This document shows, piece after piece, positions 36,012 through 47,107 of a stretch of 64,000 nt of DNA. The stretch is from the NCBI RefSeq assembly GCF_947623445.1, contig NC_135248.1:14889820-14953819 (forward strand), written 5' to 3'. The number at the start of each line of letters is the position of its first letter. Within the stretch, counting starts at the first letter, position 1. The notes below the pieces were generated by a model. The model did no database searches. It saw only the letters and a list, made by a program, of their open reading frames with translations, and was not told where the DNA came from. Position numbers and translations under genes: made by a program. The DNA comes from Clavelina lepadiformis (Eukaryota; Chordata; Ascidiacea; Aplousobranchia; Clavelinidae).

Positions 36012-36410
36012 ATGTTCAGTTCACAGCAAGAAATGTTCAGATTTGCAGATTTCAGATCAGATTTGGAGGTACAAATTCTCCTGAAACACCAGATGCCAGA
36101 TATCTTGAGCTCAACTTTTGAACAGAATCCAGAGAAACTGAACATATTTAAACAAACAAACTGTACAAACGCCAAAGCGCAGAAACGCAACAACGAGACC
36201 AAGACGCTAAAGCGCGCGCAGAGAGCAGTTGCAACAAAGCAGGGACAAAGGTTAACAACAAGAACATCGAAGTGTGCAATAAAGGTCAAACAAATACCAA
36301 ACTCAACAAGCGCGAGCTGTGTTTCAGCATCAAAAAAAAATACAACTTGCAGTCCTGACCAAAAATTTATCGTTATTAAACAAGTCAGACAAATCGGCCA
36401 ACAAATATGA
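36012..36410 (+). CDS. Orphan basic protein, 132 residues, uncertain
   Basis: One open frame runs from ATG at 36012 to TGA. The product is lysine- and arginine-rich through its middle (AKAQKRNN, TLKRAQRAVATKQG) with an acidic/hydrophobic N-terminus (FADFRSDLEVQILLKHQMP). There is no signal peptide, membrane segment or recognised domain. It is the longest ATG-started frame in a 14-kb gene-poor stretch. It may be a small single-exon gene, one exon of a larger gene, or chance; an opposing minus-strand frame of about 100 codons overlaps it. Confidence 0.35.
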   Translation: MFSSQQEMFRFADFRSDLEVQILLKHQMPDILSSTFEQNPEKLNIFKQTNCTNAKAQKRNNETKTLKRAQRAVATKQGQRLTTRTSKCAIKVKQIPNSTSASCVSASKKNTTCSPDQKFIVIKQVRQIGQQI

Positions 36411-37554
36411 GCCTTAAGCCAAGCAGTGACGTTTCAAATCAGCATAGACAAGTTGTTACTTCAAACCAGTCACACCAAACTGAACTCCGCTTTATTGTAA
36501 ATCCATTGTATTGCATCTATTGTATTGTAAATTCTAAACTACTCATAACCACCAACCAACCACCTCAACTACACGAGGTAAAAGAATGAAATTGTGGAAC
36601 GAACACGCGCAGTGAAGATTCGAGAAATCTCGCGCAAATTCCTCAGCTGATGAAATAAGCGCGAAACTTGCTCCAAGGTTGACTCGAAGCAAAAAGGTGC
36701 CAGCTTCTTGCTAGAAAACTTGCCACAAGCTCTCCTATTGCTTAACAATGCGACAGCCCTACACAATAATATAGTATATTGTTGTGAATTACGATTCAAC
36801 TGAAACGTTTGAAACTGGTTTGAGCGGAACAACGAAATGGTTTCCGAGTTTCCAAAGTATTGAAATACTCTTGCTAACTTTAAATGAAAACCAATTACGA
36901 CGAATTATTCGAGCATCAGAATGACAGTGTCTATATACATGGTATTTGCTAAAGAAAATGTCCGCTAGACGATGAAGCGGAGCTGCACAAATGGCGCTGA
37001 TTTATAAATGAGATAAAAGAATGACGGAGCAAAAGTTCCAGTTTTCGGTTTATTAGATTAAAATTAGCAGTAGACCTTTAAAATTTTTTTAAATATTTTA
37101 GCTTTCGCCGAAGTCAAACCTGATGCTCTATCTTTGGCTGCTGCTTCATAATGATAGGTGTTACGTCATTAACGATCAGGCAATGTTTACAAATGTCATC
37201 AACAACTGATGCTTACAAATCACGTGACCTTTGTTGGAAATAGCTCAGATTACTTTGAACGACTGTGAAGTTGTCTCTGATGACGACTGATCCAGATGAT
37301 AGATTACCTGATTTTGTTCCATCCGTAAATCGGTTTTGCTTCTAAACTCTTTTCGACAATTTAATTCAAAATTTCTGAAGAGATAAGTGGAATGCTTTGT
37401 ATGAAGAGCGATCAACTTCTCCGTAAAGTTTAAAGTCAAATTCCATTTTCACTCGGATCCGCACATGGCAACGTACTTGGCAACGCACAATGCCAGAATA
37501 ATCCATACAACATCTCTGACCCAAACTCTCATTTCACATGATATGAATCTTCAG
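36411..37554. other. No gene recognised
   Basis: Minus-strand frames at 36569-36832 and 37245-37439 are short and have no family resemblance. Confidence 0.4.
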
Positions 37555-37612
37555 CAGGATTTGAATACAAAGCCTCAAGCATACCGACCCAATTGCTATC
37601 CGTTACGCCACA
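37555..37612 (-). repeat. tRNA-like element
   Basis: Minus strand: GTGGCGTAACGGATAGC resembles a tRNA box A, and ATTCAAATCC follows at box-B spacing. Stems are incomplete. It abuts the inverted repeat that follows. Confidence 0.4.
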
Positions 37613-37613
37613 A

Positions 37614-37745
37614 TTTTTCCTTTTACCATCGTCCATAACGCTAGAAATTTTCTTCTGAACCTCCAAGATCTCGGTCACAACTGCCATACTTCCATATCAC
37701 TAAGGGATTGATGACTCGCGTTATGGACGATGGTAAAAAGAAAAA
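37614..37745. repeat. Inverted repeat with 27-bp arms
   Basis: The arm ACCATCGTCCATAACG (within 37614-37640) returns as CGTTATGGACGATGGT (within 37719-37745), separated by about 78 bp. It could fold as a hairpin. No coding content. Confidence 0.8.
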
Positions 37746-37941
37746 TGGTATCAGATTAGGCGGGGAAAATTCAGAATACATACTTATAGCTTACTCTACT
37801 AATGGGTCTCCATAATAAATATTAAACTTGTGATTTACAAAAAAAGTGTTTTCGAAAAAGAACTTTTACGTGTATTTAACGTGTATATGACTTTAAGGTT
37901 AAACAGTTTTCAAGCTAGAAAGTTCTTAACTGTATGCTTAC

Positions 37942-38355
37942 GAGTCTGGTGCCCAAAATTCTTCTGCCATGTAGAAAGCCAGGATGTAATAGAATGGAAG
38001 GAATAAAAGTCCAAAAACAGCGTCGGCAGCAAAACCCAAGAATTTAATTTTCCAATGAAGCATTGTTTCCTTCAGCTTTATATGATCAACCATATACCTG
38101 AAATGAAAAGTCAATAAATCTTATACCAAAATATTCACAAACACCACGTAATAAAAAGCTTAATAATATCATCAAAACCATTCAAAGCAACCTTATTCTA
38201 ACATCACTTCACATACTGAAACACTTCAGCGCAAAAGATATAAACAGAATTAAACAAAACGCTTTCCCAAACATCGCTTACCGAAGTGAAACCAGTGGAG
38301 CCGGTACAAAAAGCATAACTTTTAGACTGACAATGCAAAGAATGACTTTATGTAT
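37942..38355 (-). pseudogene. TLC-domain gene fragment (exons 5 and 6 only)
   Basis: Exon 5 (38282-38355) and exon 6 (37942-38097) match the rightward TLC gene almost base for base, including the intervening intron and about 150 bp of 3' flank. Both exons are open and their splice sites are intact. Exons 1-4 and 7-8 are absent: upstream of exon 5 the homology jumps directly to the promoter-region duplicate at 38435-38740. So this is an inverted copy that lost about 1.5 kb. Use as alternative 3' exons by the neighbouring leftward gene is phase-compatible but lacks a terminal exon. Confidence 0.85.
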
Positions 38356-38434
38356 CTAAAGAAAAAATAATTTTATTTCTGAAGTTGTTCGTTTTTTTTC
38401 TGATGTTCTAGTGTAAACAACTGAAGGAGAACTG

Positions 38435-38740
38435 AGGAGGACAAGGTAAGCGAGACAATCGGAAATAATGTAACTACATAGTCTGCAAGCTCCCCCGCGC
38501 CATATTCACAAGCTGTGGAGTGCATCACACATCGAGTTAGAAAACGTGGTACATCATCGCAAGATATCGTGGCGTAATTATAAATTGTTTAGGTCACATG
38601 TTTATGAACTTGTAAATGGCGTGTTTTAAGATCAAAGCGGACCAATACCCTTCAAATAAGTTTCTACTGGCGATACGATTCATACATCCACCAATGCAAC
38701 GTGGTGCGTCATACCTCATTTTAATTACTACGGCACGAAG
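38435..38740. repeat. Inverted duplicate of the TLC intergenic region
   Basis: The reverse complement of this block matches about 42320-42620, the spacer between the two divergent TLC genes (shared ACCACGTTGCATTGGTGGAT, CAATTTATAAT). It is the upstream end of the same inverted duplication as the fragment at 37942. Confidence 0.88.
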
Positions 38741-39156
38741 CGCGAAGCGCGGAGTGCCGAGTAAATTACCTTTTGCTTGAAAAAAGTAGATATAAGTCCG
38801 CAAAGAATCGAGCCTACTAAGTCTTTTTTGTATTTCCTACTAAGTCTTTTTTGTATTTTCATAGTATTGTTTATACTGTATTTTCAAGTTCTCATATGTT
38901 TAAGTTCTACCTGTTTGTATTGTCCTGTAACTCGTTTAGTCACAATCTTCTTTCTCTGGGCAGGAGGAAGCGCTTAGTTTGAGGATTGGCGATGACCTTA
39001 TTTCTGTCACATATACAAGTACGGTCAGAAAAGCTCAAACTAGATAAATTATTTCATAGTTACTTGCCAATGCTGCCATCATCCGCGAACTTCAAGTCTG
39101 ACACGTCATGACTCGAGTAAGAATAGAACCGACAACTTCAACCACAACGTGCATCC

Positions 39157-39530
39157 GTGCTAACGTTGTGTAGGTGCTTCATGGACCGTTGGAAATTGGA
39201 ATCAAATCGAATGAGGCTCCAATGGGAATCGAACCATCAACGTCAACCACAAACTCCTTGCTTACGCTTTAACGTAAGCGACTATCGTACCAGTGGTAAA
39301 TCGTTTAGTAATTTACATTCATATTATAACAGTATATCAACCACAACTTCCAACCCAACGTGCTGTAGGTGCCTCATAGTCCATAGGAAATTGGAATAAA
39401 ATCGAATGGGATTCCAATGGGAGTCGAACCAGCAACGTCAACCACAAACTCCTTGGTTACGCTTTAACCTAAGTGACTATCATACCGGTTGTAAATCGTT
39501 TGGTAATTTACACTCATACATACCAATTTT
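39157..39530 (-). repeat. Tandem pair of about 195-bp tRNA-like units
   Basis: TAGGTGC starts at 39171 and again at 39366 and each begins a closely similar stretch. On the minus strand each unit carries a box-B-like sequence (GGTTCGACTCCCA at 39418-39430, GGTTCGATTCCCA at 39223-39235) and a box-A-like TAGTCACTTAGG about 50 nt upstream in the better copy. This suggests a tRNA-derived short interspersed element. Confidence 0.6.
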
Positions 39531-40252
39531 CGATAAATTAGGTCATTTCCCTACATTAAGTATTTTTCGACAAATTAGGTGCTTTCCCTAGATTTAGGAC
39601 TTTGGGACAAATTAGATGCTTAGTCTACTTCTAGGACTTGTCTAGAAGTTAGATGCTGTTCCGTGGTTACGTGATCAATCAGAGTTCTCTTAAGAGTTTT
39701 CCAACTTTCATTTCCTACTACTAATTAGGTACTTTCCCTTTTTACAGCAGTCACGGGTAAGAAGACCATCTTGGTAAGAAAGTTCGCATTTTATTCCCAA
39801 CACAAAACGCTCACTGGTATTTCAAACAAAACAAAAAAAAATTAAATAATATAGGAACATGCGCTTTTTTAAGTAAGCTTGAATAACACAGCATCATTGT
39901 TATGTCACCAAAATCTGACGCAAAAAAAGAGATCTATGTATGAAATGGTGGGAATTTATATTATTTTGCAAAAATTGGAGAAATATGAAATTGTAGTAAT
40001 AATTTGAAATTGCAATAAACGAATCCACAACATTTTCAAATGAAAAGTAAATGATTTTATCTGCAAATGAGGAAAAGTTGAAGCAAAACTATAAACAAAT
40101 TTTAACACAAAATTGTTTCTCTTCACAAATTGTCCAATATCGAACATTTCTGTTTTCTGTGGCCAGCAAGACATTCAGCGTAAGTGGGAAATGCTACGGA
40201 ACAACCAGTAGAAAACTTAGTTAATGAATAAGATGAAAGTAAATCTTTGTGT
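39531..40252. other. No gene seen
   Basis: Spacer between the tRNA-like pair and the 3' end of the leftward TLC gene. Confidence 0.5.
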
Positions 40253-42163
40253 CTACTTTGTTGTTTGCTTTTCGTCGTACATCCCTCGATTAAAAAAGAA
40301 ATCACAGGTTTCATTGAATAAGGACAGCATTGTGATGTCGATCGGCAAGCTGAACACAAACCCCACGATAAGGTGTTCATAATTTACTCTAGAAAATCAA
40401 AATATTAAATGCACACTGATGCACACTCTTTGGAATAGGAAGTACATTATTCGGAAATTAAGCAGCCTACTTTACCACTGGTTCTCCAAAACAAGCATTG
40501 GACTTGAGATTTACAACCAAATATGTTTAAAAAATATTTTTTTACTGATATGTATAATTTAATTGAAGTCTATATTATCCTGTAAACATAATTGAAAACT
40601 GTGAACTGAAGGCTTACGGGTCTGGTGCCCAAAATTCCTCCGCCATATAGAAAGCCAGGATGTAATAAAATGGAAGGAATAAAAATCCCAAAATAGCGTC
40701 GGCAGCAAATCCCAGGAACTTAAATTTCCATATAAGCATTGTCTCCTTCAGCTTTATATCATTTAAAATACACCTGAAATGAAAAGTCAATAAATCTTAT
40801 CCAAACAAAATCATAAAAACCATGAAACAAAAAGCATAATAGTAGCAACAAAACCATCCTATGCTATTCTATACCATTCTATTCCATCATCACTTCACAT
40901 ACTGGAACACTTTAATGCAAAAGATAAAAGAAAAATTAAACAAAAAGTTTTCCCAAACATCATTGCGCTTACCTAAGTATAATCAGTGGGGTGGGTATGA
41001 AAAGCATAAGTTTTACGTTGACAAGGCAAAGAATGGCTTTATTTACCTGAAAAAAAATTTTTTATTGCTAATATTTTCCATTTTTACAAGATGTTTTATT
41101 ACTTTAAGCATCATATTATTAAAATAATGTTCTTCTACAGTACGTGAAACATACTAATTGTAATTATTATTAATATGCTGCATATACTTGCCGGCATTAT
41201 CAAACCCACATTTCCAATCACGTAAACGAAATGAAGCAATAGAGCTAAAAAAGGTTTTATTTTCCATATTATTCGAAACATCGTATCTGGAAAAATAGCA
41301 TCGTTTATGGATTATCACGGAAAACATTTCGAAAAAAGTGAGACATAGAACAAAAGTGAAAAAAGTGAGAATCGTAGACAACTGAACATTTTTTCTGCTA
41401 ATGTATGTTGTTTACCTGCAAGAACGCCTCCGATAGCCATGGCATAGTTCCAATTTGCTAATGTGGAATTCCTGTAAAAACAAAGCAAAATTAATAATGA
41501 TCATCATCATTCCCATGGAAACAAGAACGTCACATACAAACATTCTTGTTTTCTCTTACCAGAGGTTGTCTTGCCGTATGTTCTCGTCGAATAGAATCAA
41601 GTAATAACCAACGCATTTGACAATTATTGCGTAAAAGAAGAAGACAATTCTATTAAGGAATGAAACACAGATTTTGTTATGACTTGCCCAATGTAATTGC
41701 GTTAATGCACAAAACTGTGAAGAGTTTTTAAACTATATACTAAATGGAACTCATTAAAAATTCAAAAATGTTCAAATACGATGAATTGAACAATCCATTT
41801 TATTTGACTTTTAAACTTGTGTTAAAAACGTATCTGACGTAAAGATTGAATGTAAATGAAACAGGCAGGTAAAATAGTAAGTTGTTTAAACTAAGTTATC
41901 ACGTTTAGCATCGCTTGATGTCACTTTTTCGAGTAAACGTTTTTCTCATGTTAATCAGAAGAATCAACTGTGGCCAGCAGAATAAACAAACAACAATATT
42001 TACTCACTTACTCGAGTTTAAATGCGTTTTTCTTTTTGTCGGTAAGATCATCAAATCCCTTCAACGCCGCTCTACAAAGCTTGGTACCAAAATATTTTAC
42101 AACAAATCCATAAAGAAAGACACACTGTACAACTTTCCAGAAAAACAGCGGTGAAGCTTCCAT
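40253..42163 (-). CDS. TLC-domain protein (TLCD4/TMEM56-like), paralog B, 252 residues, seven exons
   Basis: Exons are 42012-42163, 41560-41649, 41416-41471, 41192-41286, 40973-41046, 40618-40773 and 40253-40388, totalling 759 nt. The start is ATG at 42163 (MEASPLFFWKVVQ); the stop is TAG at 40253-40255. The product is a multi-pass membrane protein. Segments CVGYYLILFDENIRQDNLW and STLANW align with the TLCD4 pattern LFDE-x-DPLW-x-SLAN; the FLALLLHFVYVIGN segment holds the conserved histidine. Intron 4 uses a GC donor (GCAAGT at 41191-41186); a GT donor at that place would shift into a stop. The C-terminus ends in a short divergent tail (YDEKQTTK), lacking the last exon of paralog A. TLC proteins sit in ER or plasma membranes and affect lipid handling; the exact role is unknown. 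Confidence 0.88.
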
Positions 42164-42960
42164 GGTTTAGTTCTCAAAACTGACAAATATCTGAGCTACA
42201 AGCAGTCTAGCACTTGACTATATAACTGCAGAGCAAACGTGGCAAAGCGTTGGAGCGACATCGAAGCTGCCCTCAAGCGCAACTGCTTTGAAGAAAAGCA
42301 CAATCCGCCGTAGTATTTAAAATGGGGTATGACGCACCACGTTGCATTGGTGGATGTATGAATCGTCTCGCGAGGAGAAACGTATTTGAGGGGTATTGGT
42401 CCGCTTTGATCTTAAAGCACGCCAGTAAAAAGTTCTTAAACATGTGACCTAAACAATTTATAATAAGGCCACGATATCTTGCGATGATGTACCACGTTCT
42501 CTAACTCGATATGTGATGCACTCCACAGCTTGTGAATATGGCGCGGGGGAGCAGACTATGTAGTTACAATATTTCCGATGGTCTTGCTTACCTTGTCCTC
42601 CACAGAATAGATGACCGACGGGTTATGGATGATATGGCTCCTCCTAGTGGTCTCTCTGGAGTTTGAACGAAAGTTAACCCAAACCCATAACAGTTTCAAG
42701 TGAATTAATTTTTGTATTACAATTCATACAGCCACCGAGACTACTTGGAAAGTTATGTCTCATTTTAATTACTAAGGCAGATTGCGAAGTCTTCAAACGA
42801 GATGCGCTCGAGGGTGACGTTAGTTCTGCTCAAGGGCTTTTCCAGGTTTGCTCTGCAGAAGAATTCAACAAATAGGAAGTTAATTGGAAGCATTGAAAAG
42901 CAGACTGCTTGTACAGTAAATGTTTATCGTGTGTGAAAAGTAAAACAAAGTTTCGTCAAC
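42164..42960. promoter_or_regulatory. Bidirectional spacer between TLC paralogs B and A
   Basis: The 797-bp head-to-head interval must hold both promoters. Part of it (about 42320-42620) is duplicated in inverted orientation at 38435-38740, so regulatory sequence was copied with the genes. No core promoter motif was confidently identified. Confidence 0.55.
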
Positions 42961-45580
42961 ATGTTTCTGTGGGAAGTTGTGCAAAGCGCATTTGTTTATG
43001 GACTTGTTACAGAATATTTTGCTATCAAGCTTTGTAGAGCGGCATTGAAGGGATTTGATGATCTAACCGACAAACAGAAAAACGCCTTCAAACTCGAGTA
43101 AGTTAGTGATCAATCATTTTATTTTATCTGCAGCCCAGGTGTTGCTGTACTAATAAAATGTGGTATCACTGGAAGCGAAAGAAGATACACCAAGTGGTGC
43201 TAAAAAAACAACGCTCACTTGGTTGAAAATCATTCTTTTTATACTGTGGTTTAGGTTAAGCTAACTTATTTTAAACAAGCTAACTTATTTTTTAATGTTA
43301 AACCCGAAAAAAGCCGTGTTATAAAATTTTTCGATGTATTTTTCTAGTAAATTGATATGACACAACATGTTTGAGCAAATCCTAGTCTAAGCGTTTCACG
43401 TTTCAATTAACTCTATTATTAAAAACGTCATTTTTTAGTAAATTTGTGTTAATAACCAGATACATTTTTAACACAAATATAAAAACCCAGTGAAATGGAT
43501 TGTTCGACTTATCATCTTTGAACAGTTGTGAATTTTTAATGAGTTCCATTTAGTATATAGTTTAAAAACTCTTTACAGTTTTGTGCATTAACGCAATTAC
43601 CTTGGACAAGTCATAACAAAATCTGTGTTTCATTCTTTAATAGAATTATCTTCTTCATTTACGCAATAATTTTCAAATGCGTTGGTTATTACTTGATTCT
43701 ATTCGACGAAAACGTAAGGCAAGACAACCTCTGGTAAGAAAAAACAAGAATGTTTGTATGTGACGTTCTTGTTTCCATGGGAATTATGATGAACATTACT
43801 AATTTTGCTTTGTTTTTACAGGAATTCCACATTAGCAAATTGGAATTATACCATGGCTATCGGAGGCATTCTTGCAGGTAAACAACATACATTAGCGGAA
43901 AAAATGTTCAGTTGTCTACGATTCTCACTTTTTGTTTTTCGAACCATGTCTCACTTTTCTAGTATTTTCCGTGATAATCCATAAACGATGCTATTTTTCC
44001 AGACATGATGTTTCGAATAATATGGAAAATAAAACTTTATCCAGCTCTAATCCTTCATTTAATTTACGTGATTGGAACTGTGGCCGCGGTATTTCCGGCA
44101 AGTATATTATATTAATGATTCAGTTCTTAACAATAGAACATCTGGTATTCAGAGAAACGAACAACTTCAGAAATAAAATTATTTTTTCTTTAGATACATA
44201 AAGCCATTCTTTGCATTGTCAGTCTAAAAGTTATGCTTTTTGTACCGACTCCACTAGTTTCACTTCGGTAAGCGATGTTTGGGAAAGCGTTTTGTTTAAT
44301 TCTGTTTATATCTTTTACGCTAAAGTGTTTCAGTATGTGAAGTGATGTTAGAATAAGGTAGCTTAGAATGGTTTTGTTGTTATTATTAAGCTTTTTATTT
44401 GTTTGTAATTATTTGTGTAATTGTAATTTGGTGTTTGTAATTATTTTGGTTGAAGATTTATTAACTTTTCATTTCAGGTATATGGTTGATCATATAAGGC
44501 TGAAGGCGACCATGCTTGAGTGGAAAATTAAGTTCCTGGGTTTTGCTGCTGATGCTATTTTGGGACTTTTATTCCTTCCATTTTATTACATCCAGGCTTT
44601 CTACATGGCAGAAGAATTTTGGGGACCAGACTCGTAAGCCTACAGTTAAGAACTTTCTAGCTTGAAAACTGTTTAACCTTAAAATGAATTACACGTTAAA
44701 TACACGTAAAAATTCTTTTTCGAAAACACTTTTTTTGAAAATCACAAGTTCAATGTTTACTGTGGAGACCCATTAGTAGAGAAAGCTATATGTTCAGCAT
44801 ATCGTAAGCTTTTTGCATATTTTTACAAAGAAGCAGATATTAGGTTTTCTTTTGTGATGCAATAACTATGTATTCTGATTTTTCCCCGCTAAACCTGTTG
44901 TGTTTTTGTGACCTTGCCTAACTGCTGTCTATACTAGGTTAATTAATATACTGTAGACTGTAGAGTATTTGGATACTCTTATAAATAGCTTATAAACTTA
45001 TAAATTGCAAACGTTTGACAATTTTCACAACAAAGAGAAGCTGTAGCTTAAAGTAATAAATGTCTTGAAGTGTCATCTGTGCCCATTTTCCTTAACTTCG
45101 TTTAAAATGATATTTTCTTATATCAATACTTTTTCTGAGGTCCCGTCAGGTGTCACTATAGGCGATTTCGACTATACAGTGGGCCTATATACATTACAGT
45201 AATTATACGCATATAAGTATATATACTGTACATATATCATACGTTTGTGTGTGCGTCGGTATAATGTGTAAAAGTTTTTATTTTTCCAGGATAAATAATG
45301 AACACCTTTGCGTGGGGTTTCTCATCGGCATCTTAATTGACTTAATTTTCCTTCTTTCGTTCATGGATACCTGTAGTTTCGTCTTTAGCGAATGGAAACA
45401 CAAAGATAAGCAAACTAATAAGGAAATACATAAAGGTTAAGGCTAATTGTAGTTCATTTATTGCTTTAACTGTTTGCCTAAGTAAGGAAACGATTTTAAT
45501 TTATTTATTTTTTATGTTCTGTCACATTTTCCTCTTCAGCTCCAAAGCTTTCTGGCCGCAGAAAAAGAAACAAGCGTTAG
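42961..45580 (+). CDS. TLC-domain protein (TLCD4/TMEM56-like), paralog A, 264 residues, eight exons
   Basis: Exons are 42961-43097, 43644-43733, 43822-43877, 44003-44097, 44194-44267, 44478-44633, 45290-45435 and 45540-45580, totalling 795 nt, close to the 263 residues of human TLCD4. Several hydrophobic segments include IIFFIYAIIFKCVGYYLILF, ALILHLIYVIGTVAAVF and FLGFAADAILGLLFLPFYY. LFDENVRQDNLW-NSTLANW is the TLCD4-like loop, and VPTPLVSLRYM follows the family's SPFVNQRW position. The lysine/arginine-rich end (KLSGRRKRNKR) is typical of ER membrane proteins. Exon 4 must end at CCG 44097 with a GC-AG intron (GCAAGT); the nearby GT choice breaks the frame in exon 5. It is divergent from paralog B, with introns still alignable, so the duplication is recent. 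Confidence 0.9.
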
Positions 45581-47107
45581 ATGTTGGACAATTTATGAAA
45601 TGAAACAATGTCGTGAAACATGAACTTGCTTATGATTCGCTTTAATTTCCTTCTCATTTAATTTGAAGATTTAATGGACTAGTTTGTTACAATTTTACAT
45701 CGTTTACAATATTACTACAATTTCATATTTGCGAAAGTTTCGAACAATAAGGTTTTCACTAAATCTCGACCATTCTTGGAAATTGTTTTTTCGTATAGAA
45801 TTGGTTTAACATTGATACACGTTTTAATAAGTGACCAGGCGTCAGATTTTGGTGACATAGTTGTAATACTGTGACGCATTTTACGAACTGACTCATAATA
45901 GTTGCCTTATGCTCCGTGCACGCTTCAATGAACTCGACTCTCTCAACAAAGCTTTTTTTGGTGAGTCCTGATTCCCAGGTCTTGAGCTCAGAGAGATAAC
46001 TGATTGTCCAATATGCGCGTCGTAGTAGGAATGTTTAAGAAGCTTTGATGTTTCGTGTGGAGCAGCAGGATGCTAGGCCTACGTGTGGGTTTGGTAAAAT
46101 TAGGTAAAACAAACTTATCGTCATCGTATAATAAATGTTTTCTGAATAAAATTAACTTATCAATTGTTTGAAACGCATGTCAATATTTTTTCATTGTTTC
46201 TTGTTAAATCAGTAAACACCTGCCATACGTCATGAGGATGTTTTCTGGTTAGCTGATTTGATAGACATGCGTTCCACTTAGCAGTCTCATAATATCTATT
46301 TGGTACTTGAACTCAAAACTTTCCTATTTGACATAAAGGTAAAACGCTAGATTGGCGATGATAACAGGCTTGGAAATAGCACACCACATAATTTAGGAAT
46401 GAGTGAACGTGTGAAAGAAAAATGAACACTAACATCTTAATCATTGACGCTCTAACACTTAAGTTGGGTCGTGTCTTTATCGTTTTATCGTCATCGCCCA
46501 TCGCTAAAAGGCTGTAAATAAAAACTTCTCAGCGTTGATGCTGGGATCTTCGATTAGTTTTTCTTTTCAGGTCAAAGATCAAAGGTGAAGTTTAAAGCAT
46601 TAAACCATATAGACCTAATTCCAAAAATCAAAATTTGACTCGCTAAGAATAAACCCGTAAGTAAACTGTACATGCAGCCTATTGCGCTAGATGCTCTGGT
46701 CAAAACAGGACTTGACTTCGAACACAAATTCAAAATTGAATTAAGCACTTAATTATTGTAATTAGCACATCAGCTGTTGATTAGATATAAACAAAGTCAT
46801 TTCTGCATTTAAAATCATTGTTTCACAAATCCCAAATTGCATTGTTTGAAACGTTTCAACCACATTTACATCAATTAAACGTAACACTAATATCCCCACT
46901 TTTTAGTGCTGATTAGTTCATTCTGACTCATACTTGCAAAGCACGACGCTGAAAATATGAGCTGAAGAAAGTGTCGTGATATAAAATGGATAAAACGATC
47001 AAATTTCTTTGGCAATATTGACAAAATTCTGATGTCATGAATTAGTTGAGTTAATACAGTGGTAAAATAAAACAAAGTTTAAACCTGTTACAACGAAATG
47101 TATCCGG
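45581..47107. other. No gene seen between convergent 3' ends
   Basis: 3' UTRs of TLC paralog A (rightward) and VPS13D (leftward) meet here. AATAAA-like strings occur near 46127 and 46142. No exon or repeat was recognised. Confidence 0.45.

Noticed and set aside
44098..44102. GT donor after GCAA in TLC paralog A intron 4
   Set aside because: Using it puts exon 5 into a frame with an immediate TAA; the GC donor keeps the frame in both paralogs.
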